A DNA stretch of 64,000 nt from Thunnus maccoyii. Taxonomy: Eukaryota > Chordata > Actinopteri > Scombriformes > Scombridae. The stretch is taken from NCBI RefSeq assembly GCF_910596095.1, contig NC_056547.1, forward strand, positions 5,786,147 to 5,850,146. The letters run 5' to 3'. Below, piece by piece: positions 38,101 through 48,300 of the stretch (positions are counted from its first letter, which is position 1; each line of letters opens with the position of its first letter). The notes beneath the pieces are model-generated. The model ran no database searches. It saw only the letters and a list, made by a program, of their open reading frames with translations, and was not told the DNA's origin. The translations under genes and the position numbers were made by a program.

Positions 38101-41100
38101 AATTAAGCCTATTTAAACTAACACAACTACTCAGCCAACAGAAAGAAGGCAGATGCCCGTAAAACGGGTGGTGGTCCAGCACCGCCACCTCTAACGGAGG
38201 CAGAGGAGCTGGCCATAAGCCAGACTATAGGAAGGCCAGTGGCTGGCTCCGACATTGTACAAAAAACTTCCGTTTGCAAAGAAACGCAGCGCAACACACA
38301 GTAGCTATCTGCTGGGATGTAAGAGCATGACTACGATTGGTAATGTTGCAAATGTAAGGACGGATTAGGTTGTGTATGTAGATGATGGTCTGTGACGTGA
38401 AACGGTATCTCTCAAAGAGATAATTGTCTGGAAATGCTAGAGCATCTATGCCGCGGTCTGATAACCATCTCTCAACGAATATTTAATTCTCTGCGCAGTA
38501 ATTCTGCACCTTCATCCACGGGATCGTTATCAAAAGGACATGCCATGTTAGTGAAAAAGTCGCCACTTACTGTGCCTAATGGACTTCTAATATACTGACT
38601 CTGATTTTTTTAATGATTTTTTTAAATGATAGACGGCAGAACTAGGCTACGCCAAAACTCGCCTGCTGACTGAATGTATAAGGAAATCAAATGGAGTGTG
38701 TGGCTCTGAAAGAGGGCGGAGACTGAGAGAAACTCGAGGTTCATTGAGAAAAACCTGGTCCCGACCAGGTTAGGTTCATAGAGTCTGTTACTACGGTAAC
38801 TGACCGAGAGCTTAAGTTACCCCTCTCTCTGAAACAGGCTAGAGTTATCCCTCTTTCTCTGGTTTGAGTTACCTCCCTTTTTGAAACGGAAAACTCAGAG
38901 TTTCCCTCATTTCAGGGTTAACAAACGGACCCCTGGGTTTTTGTTCTTGTTCTTTTTGTTTTGTTTCCCTTGTGTGTTCATGTGCTCCTCCACACCTGCC
39001 CTGCATTTGGACTCGTTAGCCCTGCCCTGCTGTCTTCCCCACACCTGCCCTGTGTTAGCCTCGTCAGCCCTGCCCCGCTCCCTGTGTGTCCTCAGCCAAT
39101 CAGCTCCCTGTATGTTCATTCCCCTCTCGAGTTCTCCACCCATCTCCCCACCTGCACCTCATCTCCTTGTTAGTTCAGTTTCTTTAAGTTCGGGTTTTCT
39201 GTTCAGTCTTTGTTGGATCGTTTTGTGTTGTTCCTTCTGCTAGTTGTGTTCAGCCCTGTTTACCTGTCCGTGACCGTCCACAATTAAAAGAGTTTTTTCA
39301 TCATATCTGCATTCCGGCCTCTGCGTTTGGGTCCACTCCTGCTTCCCCGAGTACTGACAGAACGATCCAACCAGTAATGGACCCAGCAGAGACAAACTGT
39401 TTTCAAGGAACCCGTCTGGCTGATCGAGGTCCCCCCAGTGCCAGACGGGTTCCTTGAAAACAGTTTGTCTCTGCTGGGTCCATTACTGGTTGGATCGTTC
39501 TGTCAGTACTCGGGGAAGCAGGAGTGGACCCAAACGCAGAGGCCGGAATGCAGATATGATGAAAAAACTCTTTTAGTGCTGGTGGTGGTGCTGGTGGCAG
39601 TGCTGGTGGTTGGCAAGCTTGGAGGCTTGCCAACCACCAGCACTGCCATTCGGCTTCCACTCCGGACATTCCAGCTCAAATGACTTTGCTGAAGTACTTT
39701 TATTATCAGGCATCTAAGACTGCTAGCAAGGAGCCAGCTAGCCAGCAGCCTGCCACTCCTGAGCCAGCACCAACCCAAAACCCCTACCTGGGCACCCCCT
39801 TGGCTCAACCAGAGGTCCGGTCGTCAACGCAGATGACCACACCGTTCCTTGGGTCACCTTGCCACCTGGCCTGTCCTCTCCAGCGCCTCAGAGGGGCCCC
39901 GCCTTCGCCTTCCCCGCCGGCCCGCAGCCCGGCCCCCAGAGGGGCCCCGCCTTCGCCTTCCCCGCCGGCCCGCAGCCCGGCCCCCAGAGGGGCCCCGCCT
40001 TCGCCTTCCCCGCCGGCCCGCAGCCCGGCCCCCAGAGGGGCCCCGCCTTCGCCTTCCCCGCCGGCCCGCAGCCCGGCCCCCAGAGGGTTTCTGCCTTCGC
40101 TGCCAGCCTGCAGCCCAACCACCAGAGAAGCTCTTCACATCCGGCCGCCCTCCAGAGCATCTTCTGCCATCTGTTCTGCACCCCGGTTGCCCTCCCGAGC
40201 GACTTCACCTGTCTGTCTTGCCTCCAGGCCGTCCCCCTGAACTTTATGGCTCTGCCTCTGTCCAGCCCCCTGCCCGGCCTCCTGAAGGGTCCCGCCTTCG
40301 CCGCCGGCCCCCTGCCCGGCCTCCTGAAGGGTCTCACCTTCATTGCCGGCCTCCTGAAGGGTTTCTGCCTTCGCTGCCAGCCTGCAGCCCAACCACCAGA
40401 GGGTTTCTGCCTTCGCTGCCAGCCTGCAGCCCAACCACCAGAGGGTTTCTGCCTTCGCTGCCAGCCTGCAGCCCAACCACCAGAGGGTTTCTGCCTTCGC
40501 TGCCAGCCTGCAGCCCAACCACCAGAGGGTTTCTGCCTTCGCTGCCAGCCTGCAGCCCAACCACCAGAGAAGCTCTTCACATCCGGCCGCCCTCCAGAGC
40601 ATCTTCTGCCATCTGTTCTGCACCCCGGTTGCCCTCCCGAGCGACTTCACCTGTCTGTCTTGCCTCCAGGCCGTCCCCCTGAACTTTATGGCTCTGCCTC
40701 TGTCCAGCTCCCTGGCCGTCCACCTGGACTCTTATGCTCTGCCCCTGTCTGGCCTCAGACTTTCCACCTGAGTGCCATCTCCCTGGCTCCCAGTGTCCTG
40801 GCCATCTGCCTGTGCACCATCTTCCTGGTTCCCCATGTCCTGGCCCTTCCTGAGCACGACCTCCTTTGCTCCCTGCATGCTGGCTACCTACCCCTGCGCC
40901 ACTTCCCTAGCTACCTGCTCTTTCATGGCCTATGGACTGTCAGTTTTGGCCTCCTCCTCCCCCCGTCTTGCGTCGGCCGTCCATCCTGTGTCCCTTGGTG
41001 GTGTTTGTGGGACGTCTGGGATCCGTCCCTTCTGGGGGGGGGGGGGGGTTCTGTCACATCTTGCCTGGACTTTGGGTGTTTTTTTGGTCTTATGTTGTGT

Positions 41101-42393
41101 TCTGTGGGGTCTCCTGGTTTTGCACATCTGTTTAGTCCCTCAGTTCATAGGGTTTTCTTGTATGATTTGGGTGGTGGGTTTTAGAGGATTGAATCATTAG
41201 TTTGTTGGGTTGTGTGCTTGGGTTTGTGTTTGTGGTTGGTTTTGGATGGGTTAGTATAGATGGCATTGAGTTTGTTTTCTGGGTTTTTGTTCTGTTTCCC
41301 TTGTGTGTTCATGTGCTCCTCCACACCTGCCCTGCATTTGGACTCGTTAGCCCTGCCCTGCTGTCTTCCCCACACCTGCCCTGTGTTAGCCTCGTCAGCC
41401 CTGCCCCGCTCCCTGTGTGTCCTCAGCCAATCAGCTCCCTGTATGTTCATTCCCCTCTCGAGTTCTCCACCCATCTCCCCACCTGCACCTCATCTCCTTG
41501 TTAGTTCAGTTTCTTTAAGTTCGGGTTTTCTGTTCAGTCTTTGTTGGATCGTTTTGTGTTGTTCCTTCTGCTAGTTGTGTTCAGCCCTGTTTACCTGTCC
41601 GCGACCGTCCACAATTAAAAGAGTTTTTTCATCATATCTGCATTCCGGCCTCTGCGTTTGGGTCCACTCCTGCTTCCCCGAGTACTGACATTCAGGAGTC
41701 ATTTTTTAAGAAAAAGGTCCAATTTATCTGATTCCAGCATCTCAAATGTGAATATATTCTGGTCTCTTTAGTCTTCTATGACAGTAAATTAAATATATTT
41801 GGGTTGTTGGCTGTTAGTTTGGATCAAAGAAGACATCTGATGATGTCACTTTGTCTTTGAACATTTTTCACCATTTTTGGACATTTTATGGACCAAACAA
41901 GTAATCGATAAATTGAGAAAATAATCAATCAATAATCAATTGATGATTTTAAATTTTAGTTGCAGCTCCATATATACAACATAAGATGTAATCTAGGCTA
42001 CTTTCAAAAGACTTATTTCTACTCAACAAAAACAGTGTAAAGATTAGCTGTTAAGCTTTTGGTTACTGTATAATTGTACAGATTTAAGATATTTCATGAT
42101 GCATTTATGGATATAAGGTTGATTTGCTCAAATCAATGTATAGCATTCCATCATACAACATTAAAAGTGACTCAACTGTTTCCAAGTAAAGCTTTTAAAT
42201 TAAAGGAGAGTGCAGAGAAATCTTACCAAGTCATGGAGCTTTTTTGATAAGTTCGTCAGTCTGTCCACCTGATGGATCATTTGTGAAAACGTATTGCAGA
42301 TGGAGACACTCTGGGTGGGACGAGATGATGAATGCACAAACAGCTCAGCCAAAAGCAGAAGGTGGAGAAGACAAGGGGTGAAGTCAGGAATTG
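35197..42393 (-). CDS. il11: Interleukin-11, coding exons 2-5 (exon 1 not placed)
   Basis: IL-11 is a secreted four-helix cytokine of the IL-6 family that signals through IL11RA and gp130. Exons in order: 42227-42393 (55 codons, signal peptide with LLHLLLLAELFVHSSS, then helix A), 36920-37015 (32 codons), 36621-36788 (56 codons) and 35197-35367 (56 codons plus stop). All are GT-AG and in frame. Exon 2 begins in phase 1 and the later junctions are phase 0, as in mammalian IL11, where exon 1 codes for only about two and a third codons. The segment RLVSLPHMQQTAADFNSV corresponds to the mammalian LPTLAMSA region, and exon 4 (LYVYTQSFKLHVDWL) to helix B-C sequence. The end FCRWSKRMLRYLHKN matches the helix D position. 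Predicted precursor is about 202 aa. LIF/CLCF1-type relatives are less likely given this exon structure. Whether it is the a or b fish copy is unknown. Confidence 0.85.
35368..36620 (-). other. il11 last intron, no feature seen
   Basis: AT-rich intron of about 1.25 kb between il11 exons 4 and 5. A short plus-strand frame at 35599-35790 has no recognisable similarity. A CTGTCTTTAG acceptor lies at its minus-strand end. Confidence 0.6.
37611..38932. mobile_element. PIF/Harbinger-type element inserted in the 5' LTR (1322 bp)
   Basis: It begins GGGTCCGTTT and ends AAACGGACCC, exact 10-bp terminal inverted repeats, flanked by the 3-bp duplication CTG (37608-37610 and 38933-38935). The empty site is preserved in the 3' LTR around 41277-41285. 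Three-base duplications are typical of PIF/Harbinger. The DDE transposase is missing, but remnants of the companion Myb-like gene remain (37824-38000 and about 38138-38302). Confidence 0.9.
37824..38302 (+). pseudogene. Remnant of Harbinger Myb/SANT-like DNA-binding protein gene
   Basis: Autonomous Harbingers encode a Myb-like helper that brings the transposase to DNA and the nucleus. From an ATG at 37824 the frame reads MATGKRRAAFFAPLGLEILI then SYGEFEHVFRKKCNTK, the usual trihelix start, and runs into intron-like sequence after about 37938, stopping at 37998-38000. A second exon-like piece from about 38138 reads NRKKADARKTGGGPAPPPLT and EAEELAISQTIGRPVAGS, the conserved linker of these proteins, before a stop. 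The central helix segment between them is missing, so no functional protein is expected. Confidence 0.75.
39285..39575. repeat. 136-bp perfect palindrome spanning the LTR/leader junction
   Basis: 39285-39420 and 39440-39575 are exact reverse complements with a 19-nt spacer. The left arm contains the last 75 bp of the 5' LTR plus the leader and gag start; the right arm is an inverted copy. I paired the arms position by position (coordinates sum to 78860) and found no mismatch. Confidence 0.95.
39595..39648. repeat. 24-bp perfect inverted repeat next to the large palindrome
   Basis: TGGCAGTGCTGGTGGTTGGC continues to 39618 and pairs exactly with 39625-39648 across a 6-nt spacer. It lies in a GGTGGTGCTGGT-type run directly after the right arm of the large palindrome. 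Confidence 0.9.
39892..40085. repeat. 48-bp tandem repeat, four copies, very GC-rich
   Basis: Unit: GGGGCCCCGCCTTCGCCTTC, then CCCGCCGGCCCGCAGCCCGG and CCCCCAGA. The four copies are essentially identical. Because 48 is a multiple of three and the unit lacks stops, several frames on both strands stay open (for example RGAPPSPSPPARSPAP per unit). These frames are products of the repeat. Confidence 0.95.
40086..40267. repeat. Direct duplication, copy 1 (about 182 bp)
   Basis: This segment, from GGGTTTCTGCCTTCGCTGCC through GAAGCTCTTCACATCCGG to CTCTGCCTCTGTCCAGC, recurs at 40528-40709, offset by 442 bp. The offset is not a multiple of three, so a single frame cannot give the same protein twice. 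Confidence 0.85.
40359..40569. repeat. 42-bp tandem repeat, five copies
   Basis: Unit: GGGTTTCTGCCTTCGCTGCC followed by AGCCTGCAGCCCAACCACCA and GA. Five adjacent copies occur here and a single copy at 40086-40127. It appears related to the 48-bp unit (shared CTTCGC and CAGCCC positions). It reads GFLPSLPACSPTTR or EGFCLRCQPAAQPP depending on frame. Confidence 0.95.
40528..40709. repeat. Direct duplication, copy 2 (about 182 bp)
   Basis: Second copy of 40086-40267, beginning in the last 42-bp unit. It differs at its right edge (CCAGCTCCCTGGCCGTCC instead of CCAGCCCCCTGCCCGGCC). Confidence 0.85.
41052..41690 (+). repeat. 3' LTR (639 bp)
   Basis: Starts TGTCACATCTTGCCTGGACT and ends CCGAGTACTGACA. 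It preserves the empty Harbinger insertion site. It contains a plausible polyadenylation/terminal region with AATTAAAAG near 41611. It is directly followed by TTCAG. Confidence 0.95.
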
Positions 42394-43064
42394 CTGCAAA
42401 GGTAAGAAAAAGATAAAAAAAAAAAAAATTAACTTGCAGCATTTCTGTATGTGTTTGTCTTTTCTGTAATTGCAGTTGTCAAAGTGTTTTCACCATGCAT
42501 CAAGCTCTCATTGCTATGGTAGTTGTGAGGTCTTTGACCATTACACGGTGTCTAAGCAGAAAGCGTTTTTCAGTCTTTTGTCTCACACGTCTGAAGCGCA
42601 TCTTTCCACTTTTATCAAAGTAAACACATTGATTGTGTGTTAGACTCTGAGAGCTGCCAAAATGTAGGTGACCTACACTTAATACTGCCTGAATGCATCC
42701 TGTGTAGACACGCATACGGAGGACTGAAGCTGCTAACATGCTGCTTACACACTCCTTTGTAGATAAATGTTATTGGTAATCAATCTACCTAATGAAAAAA
42801 AAGAAGTTTGCCAGTTCTTCAACTTTTAGCACCAAGTCAACATTATTTATAAAAGAATGATGAGTAACATTGAGCTGCACACACAGCTGCTACTGAGCTA
42901 AGAGTAAAATAACTCAGATTCTGTCTTCTTCATGAATCAGCTGCATCAGAAAATGCTGCATAGAAACATATTTTTGCTTCCGACCAAAATCGTGACCACA
43001 TGGGTGTCGCACAGCTGCATTCATCATCATTGTCTATATCTGCCAAGGCAGAAAGAAAACCTTT

Positions 43065-43342
43065 AGGGCTGCAACTAACGAAAAATAGTGAAAAAATTGC
43101 ATTCACAATGTCTAAGAGGCCACAGTGATGTCTTCAGTTTGCTTATTTTATTTGACTAACAGTCCAAAACCTTAAGATATTCAATTCACTGTCATATATG
43201 ACAAAGAAAAACAGTAAATTGTCACATATGAGAGTCTGGAACCAGAAATTTTAAGGCATTTTTGCTTGAAAAATAACTGAAATGATGATTTGGTTATCAA
43301 AAGAGTTGCAGATTAATTTTCTGAAGATGGGTCATTGCAGGT
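43065..43342. mobile_element. hAT-like short element, third copy of family
   Basis: Starts AGGGCTGCAACTAACG and shows the far-end motif GTTGCAGATTAATTTTCTGA then TCATTGCAGGTCTAG, as in 5382-6014. Internally diverged; no coding. Confidence 0.55.
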
Positions 43343-44847
43343 CTAGAAATCTTACACCATTTACTTGACATATTACTATGAATTAAGGTGCCTTCCTAAG
43401 GAGAATTAACACAGACAACAGCAAACATAACAATGGGATCAAACAAAAAACAATCAAACAAAAAAACACAACTAGATTTGTATTTGAGAAATGGCAGAAA
43501 TTCATCCAAAGCCCAGCAGCTCGCACTGTAAACTTGTTTTAAAGATGCAGCGGAACATATGTTCTTTAACACCACTGCGCACACTGTTTTTTAGCATCTC
43601 TATCAGTTCATTCTGGCATCAGATATAAATAGTATTCTGCGATCCCAACATGAACAGTCATTCGAAAAATCTGATAAGAGCAGCAGCTCAGATTTGAGAT
43701 TGACAGTTTGTGGTGTGAACGACGTCTCAGACACCAAAATAGGTCAGAGACTAGACTAGCACACTGAGTGGTTGAATGTGTGTGTAGGTGGAGGAAATAG
43801 ACAGAACGATTTCTAAAAAGTGTGATATCTTGTATTTCGGGGAAACATATTCAGAAGGTCAGTTCACATTTTTAACATAGTTATCACAATTTTCCATCTG
43901 AAAACCAACAGGGAGTTTTTTCGTTTATGAGATTAGTTCCAAGCTAAAAACAGCTGATGTTTACATTTTCTTGACAAGATACATCTTGTGGTCCTGTGAA
44001 AAATAACTGTCTCTGTTGAGAGATGGATAATGCATTACGTTCTTAAACGGCTTCACACTCTCTTGGTGAGGAGATCAGGGTGGACGGATGTATTAAAGGA
44101 TAATTCTGCTCTGTTTCTACAACTCGGGTCTTTCTGTATTCTCGTAGGTTTGGCCACTGCTCCTACGTGTCATAACATTATACAGAGTACCAACCTTATT
44201 ACAGAGGTATGGGCATGCGGTGAAAAGAAGTGACAGTGAGTCGAGACACACGAACACTCAGGTGATCATACAGGTTTTAAACAAACCCTCAGGTTAGCCA
44301 AACTTATTTGGATGAGATTACGAAAGCCAAACTGTCCACTGTAAAGATCCATCAGAGTTTACAAACCAACTTAATGATTCAACTTTGACCTTTATGATTA
44401 TAACCAACATTTCAGGGGCGTTCACTCTTAGTTTTACCCCTAAATAAAGTGGTTTATAGAAGCTAAACTGTCGGCTTGTTTACAACAGGCATGTCTGATT
44501 GTCTTCAGACGTCCCCAAATGTTAGCAATTACTTTCGGCGAGTACAATGTGATCAAAAATGAGGACAATGAGGGTTAAAACAACAAGAAAAAATAAAATT
44601 ATTATACTTGGGAGAGATTCCCACATGGGGTTGTATATAAATCTTAGAGGTTGCACGATGATTAAAAAGCAAGGGGAGGTTAAAATAAATTTCCGACACA
44701 AAGTTCTTCACAATTATCGTTATTGAGTTTGTCCTAATGTTTGGACTTAATTAAATTACTTAAACAAGGAAAAATGTCACTCTTTAGTTAAACTGGTCAT
44801 AACTGGTAGATGTACGCAGTTAGTGATGAAGAGAAGTTGCTTTAATT

Positions 44848-45352
44848 TAAAGGATAGTTTCACAATTTTTCAAGTCTGTCTTAAAACAATAGTCAGGTGT
44901 TTATATGAGCAGGGTGTGTCCACAGTCATTTTGTGCAAAAATGTATTTAAAAGTCGATGTGAAGCTTATATGAGGCTTCAGCAGTCTAAGTTGGTCACAT
45001 ATCTGTTACATTTACAGTCTTTTTAGCATCAAATTCCCTCTTTGTGTTTCCTCGGACAGTTGAGTTGGAAGAAAAGTAACAAAAAGTTAAGCTAAAAAGA
45101 CTGTAACGTTGAAAGATATCTACTTGATTTGACTCATTTGGACGCTGAAGCTTCATATTAACTTCAGATAAGCCTTTAAATACATTTTTGCTCCCATCAC
45201 TTACACTGTAAGTGCATTATGAATGGATCTTCTAATGGCCAGTAGGAACAGGAGGAATGATCACAACAAGAAAAATGTCAATGTTCATTTGGGCTCCTCA
45301 TTATTGCTTTAAGACAGAATAAAGACAAATATTGTGAACCAGTCCTTTAAGG
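44848..45352. mobile_element. Longer member of the TTTAAAGGAC inverted-repeat family
   Basis: Left arm: AAAGGATAGTTTCACAATTT followed by TTCAAGTCTGTCTTAAAACA. Right arm: GGGCTCCTCATTATTGCTTT followed further on by ATTGTGAACCAGTCCTTTAA. The interior includes TATGAATGGATCTTCTAATG, shared with 7590-7740. About 505 bp against 296 bp for the copy at 5598. Confidence 0.6.
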
Positions 45353-48300
45353 AGTCACCAACCAAAATAGCTGGGAACCACTGCTTTGAGTCAAGTGCGG
45401 AACTGTCCCAGACAGAGAAATGAAATTTGCTCATTTTTGCCCCTTGTGGCTATTTGGCGGGGGAGAAACACCCCCTACGACCACAGTTCTCACCAACCGT
45501 CGAGTACCAGTGGGTGTTTTTCCACCCTTCAGCCTGAGCAGTAATGAGGCAAAGAAGACGTTGCACTTGAAAACTTTCTTGGAAAAGCAACACAAAGGTG
45601 AGATTTATGATTCATCAGAGGTGTTTTCAAAACAGTACTTTTCGGTTTTACAAGAGAAAGCACTGTAAGGGGAGAGGACTAAGTGCTTGGTTTGGCAAAT
45701 ATACGTCTGGTTAACCACCCCATCTCCCGGAGCTTTTCGATGGGAGATTCCTAAACGGGGCTACGCTGCTTCAAGGGCCTGGCTTTGATACCGTAGACCT
45801 CTCAACAGTCAATATTTCCCTTTACCACAAAGCCCATCTATTCACACTGGTTTAATTAGACAAAATACAACTGGTGTGGGTTTCTTCTATAAAAGAGATA
45901 CAAGATTTTTGGTCTCTGGGGTTGAATACTTGTGTTGTTGTGCTGTTCTTGCTAGTTTATACCCTGTTTTGAGTGCTACACACTAAAGAATGACTCTGAA
46001 TCTGACAGGCACCGACTAACAATATATTTTGCTGTTGAACTATAAAGACTTGTTGATTATTTTGGCGTATGAGCTGTGTGAGCAGCTTTCATACAGTAAA
46101 TGAATGGCGCTCTATGTCTGATTGCCTCACCCTGTGTTTAAGTGCAGGGAGAAAAATCACCCAGCTGTCATCTGTTTGTCTTTTCGTCCTGAACTGTTTC
46201 AATCAATCTGAAAATGAATAATTCCCCTTCAATGCTTTGTTGATTGTTTCGTCTTGGCCTCTTGAGCTTTCTTCTCAACTGCTTAATCAATGATGATCTC
46301 TATTCAAGGACAAAAAAAACACTCTAATCAAGATTAGCTCTTGTCTGTAAATCTATCCGCTGCTCTTTGCAACTTCAAAAAAACCCATAACCCAGAGCAA
46401 CAAAGACGTGAACTGTCTGTTAGTGTTAGATCAGGGATAAGGAATGAGAGGTATGCTGTGGGATTTTTTTTCTCCCAGCCTGCTCTGGGCCTCCTGTTGG
46501 AAAAGGAGAGGGGAGCTGGCGCAGCGGTCTGAGTCAGATTAATCTCTGTGTGGTGACATCATCGGGCAGACGCCTCAGGCTGCACTCTTTAGAGGGAAAA
46601 CATGCACTTTGTCATGAGAGTCTGACACAGTGCACTTTAAACACTTTTACTACCACTCACACACCTACAGCAGTGAGTCTGCTTTATGGCTCTTCACGAT
46701 CAAAGGTCACAACGAGGAAAATCCCGACCACGAAGGGAAAAAAAGCAAACTTTGTAATTGCTTGCAGTCGTGGCTCTTTGACTTAAAATGAACAATTTAA
46801 TGTTACTAACTATACATCATCTTCATTAACATTAATTATTGAGTATAGAATTAATTCTGCTTTCATGTAACCTTCCAATGTTTCTATTTTCCCTCCTCTT
46901 TGTACATTTATTAGCTGTTTTGTTGACATAGTCACGCCTTGAAAATGGCTAAAGAAGATTTGTAATTTATATATGATTGATATACTTTGTTTTACTGTCA
47001 CATTTATATTTCTTATCATGAGCTTGTCAGTCTTCTGTAAAGCACTTTGAATTGCACTAAACTGTACGAAAACTGCATTTATTATTATTAATATATTATT
47101 TCATTATATATTATTAATTATTTATATCTAAGAAAGGTGTCACAATGGATTCGTGCAGACCTAGTGTTAAAAAAAACAACTTACAGTATCTTTTCAAATA
47201 AACAGCAGCAGAATCGAATCAGTGTTATAAGCAGAATTTATGCGAATTTTTGATGAAAATGGCATCTCATGGTCTTAAAATCTTAAGAAAAAGTTAGTAA
47301 GTGGACCTTAAGTTAAGATTATTCAGACACATACATCATACATCAGCCACTAGATCCAAGAAAGCTATATAAGAACAAGCATGGTCGCATGATTTAAGGA
47401 CTGTTTAAGGAAAAAATATTCCTTGAGATAAATAAAGAACTTTTATTTTGCATATGAATTAGTTCACGTTTTTTGGACATTTAAAATATTCAGAGAGAAG
47501 AGGCACGAAGCAAATTGCATTTGAGTGCCGTAAATGCTTTAATTACAATATATTTTAATTGTGTTATTTTACCTTACTGTTTTTTTTATAGAAATAGAAA
47601 GAAATTAGGTGTACTTCTGAGACTTTCAGAGGGTCACAGCTACCCAAAAGTTGACCTGTGATGGATGAAAAGCTCTTTCTTTGTGTGTCAGAGTTCCTAG
47701 AACTGTATATCATAAAATCATACCACGTTTTTGACAGGAAGACAGTTGCTTCTCAGAATTTCTGCAGTAAGTCAGGCTACCATATTTGTAGGCGGATAGT
47801 AAACTGCGTGACATAAACATAACGTATATTTTCCACCTTGCAGGTAGCACAGCTTATATATATATATATATATATCATACCACACATCAGCATGTCTACA
47901 TAACATGCATCTAGGCCCTTTTGTCCACGTGCACATTACTGAGAGTCCTCTGTCATTCCTGTTTTTGTTTTAAAATCTCTGTCGAGGCTTTTTTTTTCCC
48001 CTCAGTCATTCATTTCATTCACTTGTTTATTCCTGTCCAAGGTCACATGGCAGCTGCAGCCTGGTAAAGTAAACAGGATACATGAACAGCTGATTAAAAA
48101 TCATGTCTACTTCTTATTCTAGGACTTGGAATATGGGTTGTCTGAAAAAAATATTCCTCCTATACAGCGGAAAATAAATATTGTATGATATGTGTCTCAC
48201 TGTGAGTCACACAGTCATTCCCAGCCAAAAATGACAGAGTCTAGTCTGTCTGAAAACATTTTTAGTGCAGACAGCTGTGCAGAGCTCAGGTGAGGTGATG

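Larger units (their letters stand above)
37380..39359 (+). repeat. 5' LTR, interrupted by a Harbinger element
   Basis: Without the insertion and one CTG it is 655 bp and nearly identical to the 3' LTR; the main difference is about 16 extra bases in a T/G-rich run around 38941-38970. Strand is given by the direction of the gag-like start. Confidence 0.92.
37375..41695. mobile_element. Non-autonomous Ty3/gypsy (Sushi-like) LTR retrotransposon, complete with target duplication
   Basis: Two LTRs (37380-39359 including an insertion, and 41052-41690) are bounded by TGTCAC and CTGACA and flanked by the 5-bp duplication TTCAG (37375-37379, 41691-41695). Just after the 5' LTR the sequence GAACGATCCAACCAGTA leads into ATGGACCCAGCA, the MDPA-type gag start known from Sushi-like chromovirus elements. 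A G-rich purine tract (41034-41048) precedes the 3' LTR. The 1.7-kb interior has no protease, reverse transcriptase or integrase; it consists of inverted and tandem repeats. It must therefore depend on an autonomous relative. The LTRs differ by only a few substitutions, so it is fairly young. Confidence 0.92.
37314..41970. mobile_element. hAT-like repeat split by an LTR element, in il11 intron
   Basis: The left piece (37314-37379) starts TAGAGCTGCAGTTAGTTAAT and the right piece (41691-41970) ends TTTAGTTGCAGCTCCA, matching the termini of the 5382-6014 element. Removing the LTR element and one TTCAG restores a continuous repeat of about 340 bp. No clear 8-bp duplication is left at the outer edges. 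Confidence 0.65.

Noticed and set aside
40359..40569. CRISPR-like array of regular 42-bp units
   Set aside because: Units are directly adjacent without unique spacers, in a eukaryotic genome; it is a minisatellite.
39888..40580. Minus-strand GGRAAG-type repeat protein
   Set aside because: Antisense reading of the same 48-bp and 42-bp repeats.
39859..41184. 441-codon proline-rich frame (and 277-, 230- and 171-codon frames overlapping it)
   Set aside because: It lies inside an LTR element and is held open by tandem repeats whose lengths are multiples of three; frames are open on both strands, there is no domain, and the 182-bp duplication changes frame.
35197..42393. LIF, CLCF1 or M17-type cytokine instead of IL-11
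   Set aside because: The exon count and phases, the short exon 3 with LVSLPHMQQTAADF and the tiny missing exon 1 agree with IL-11.
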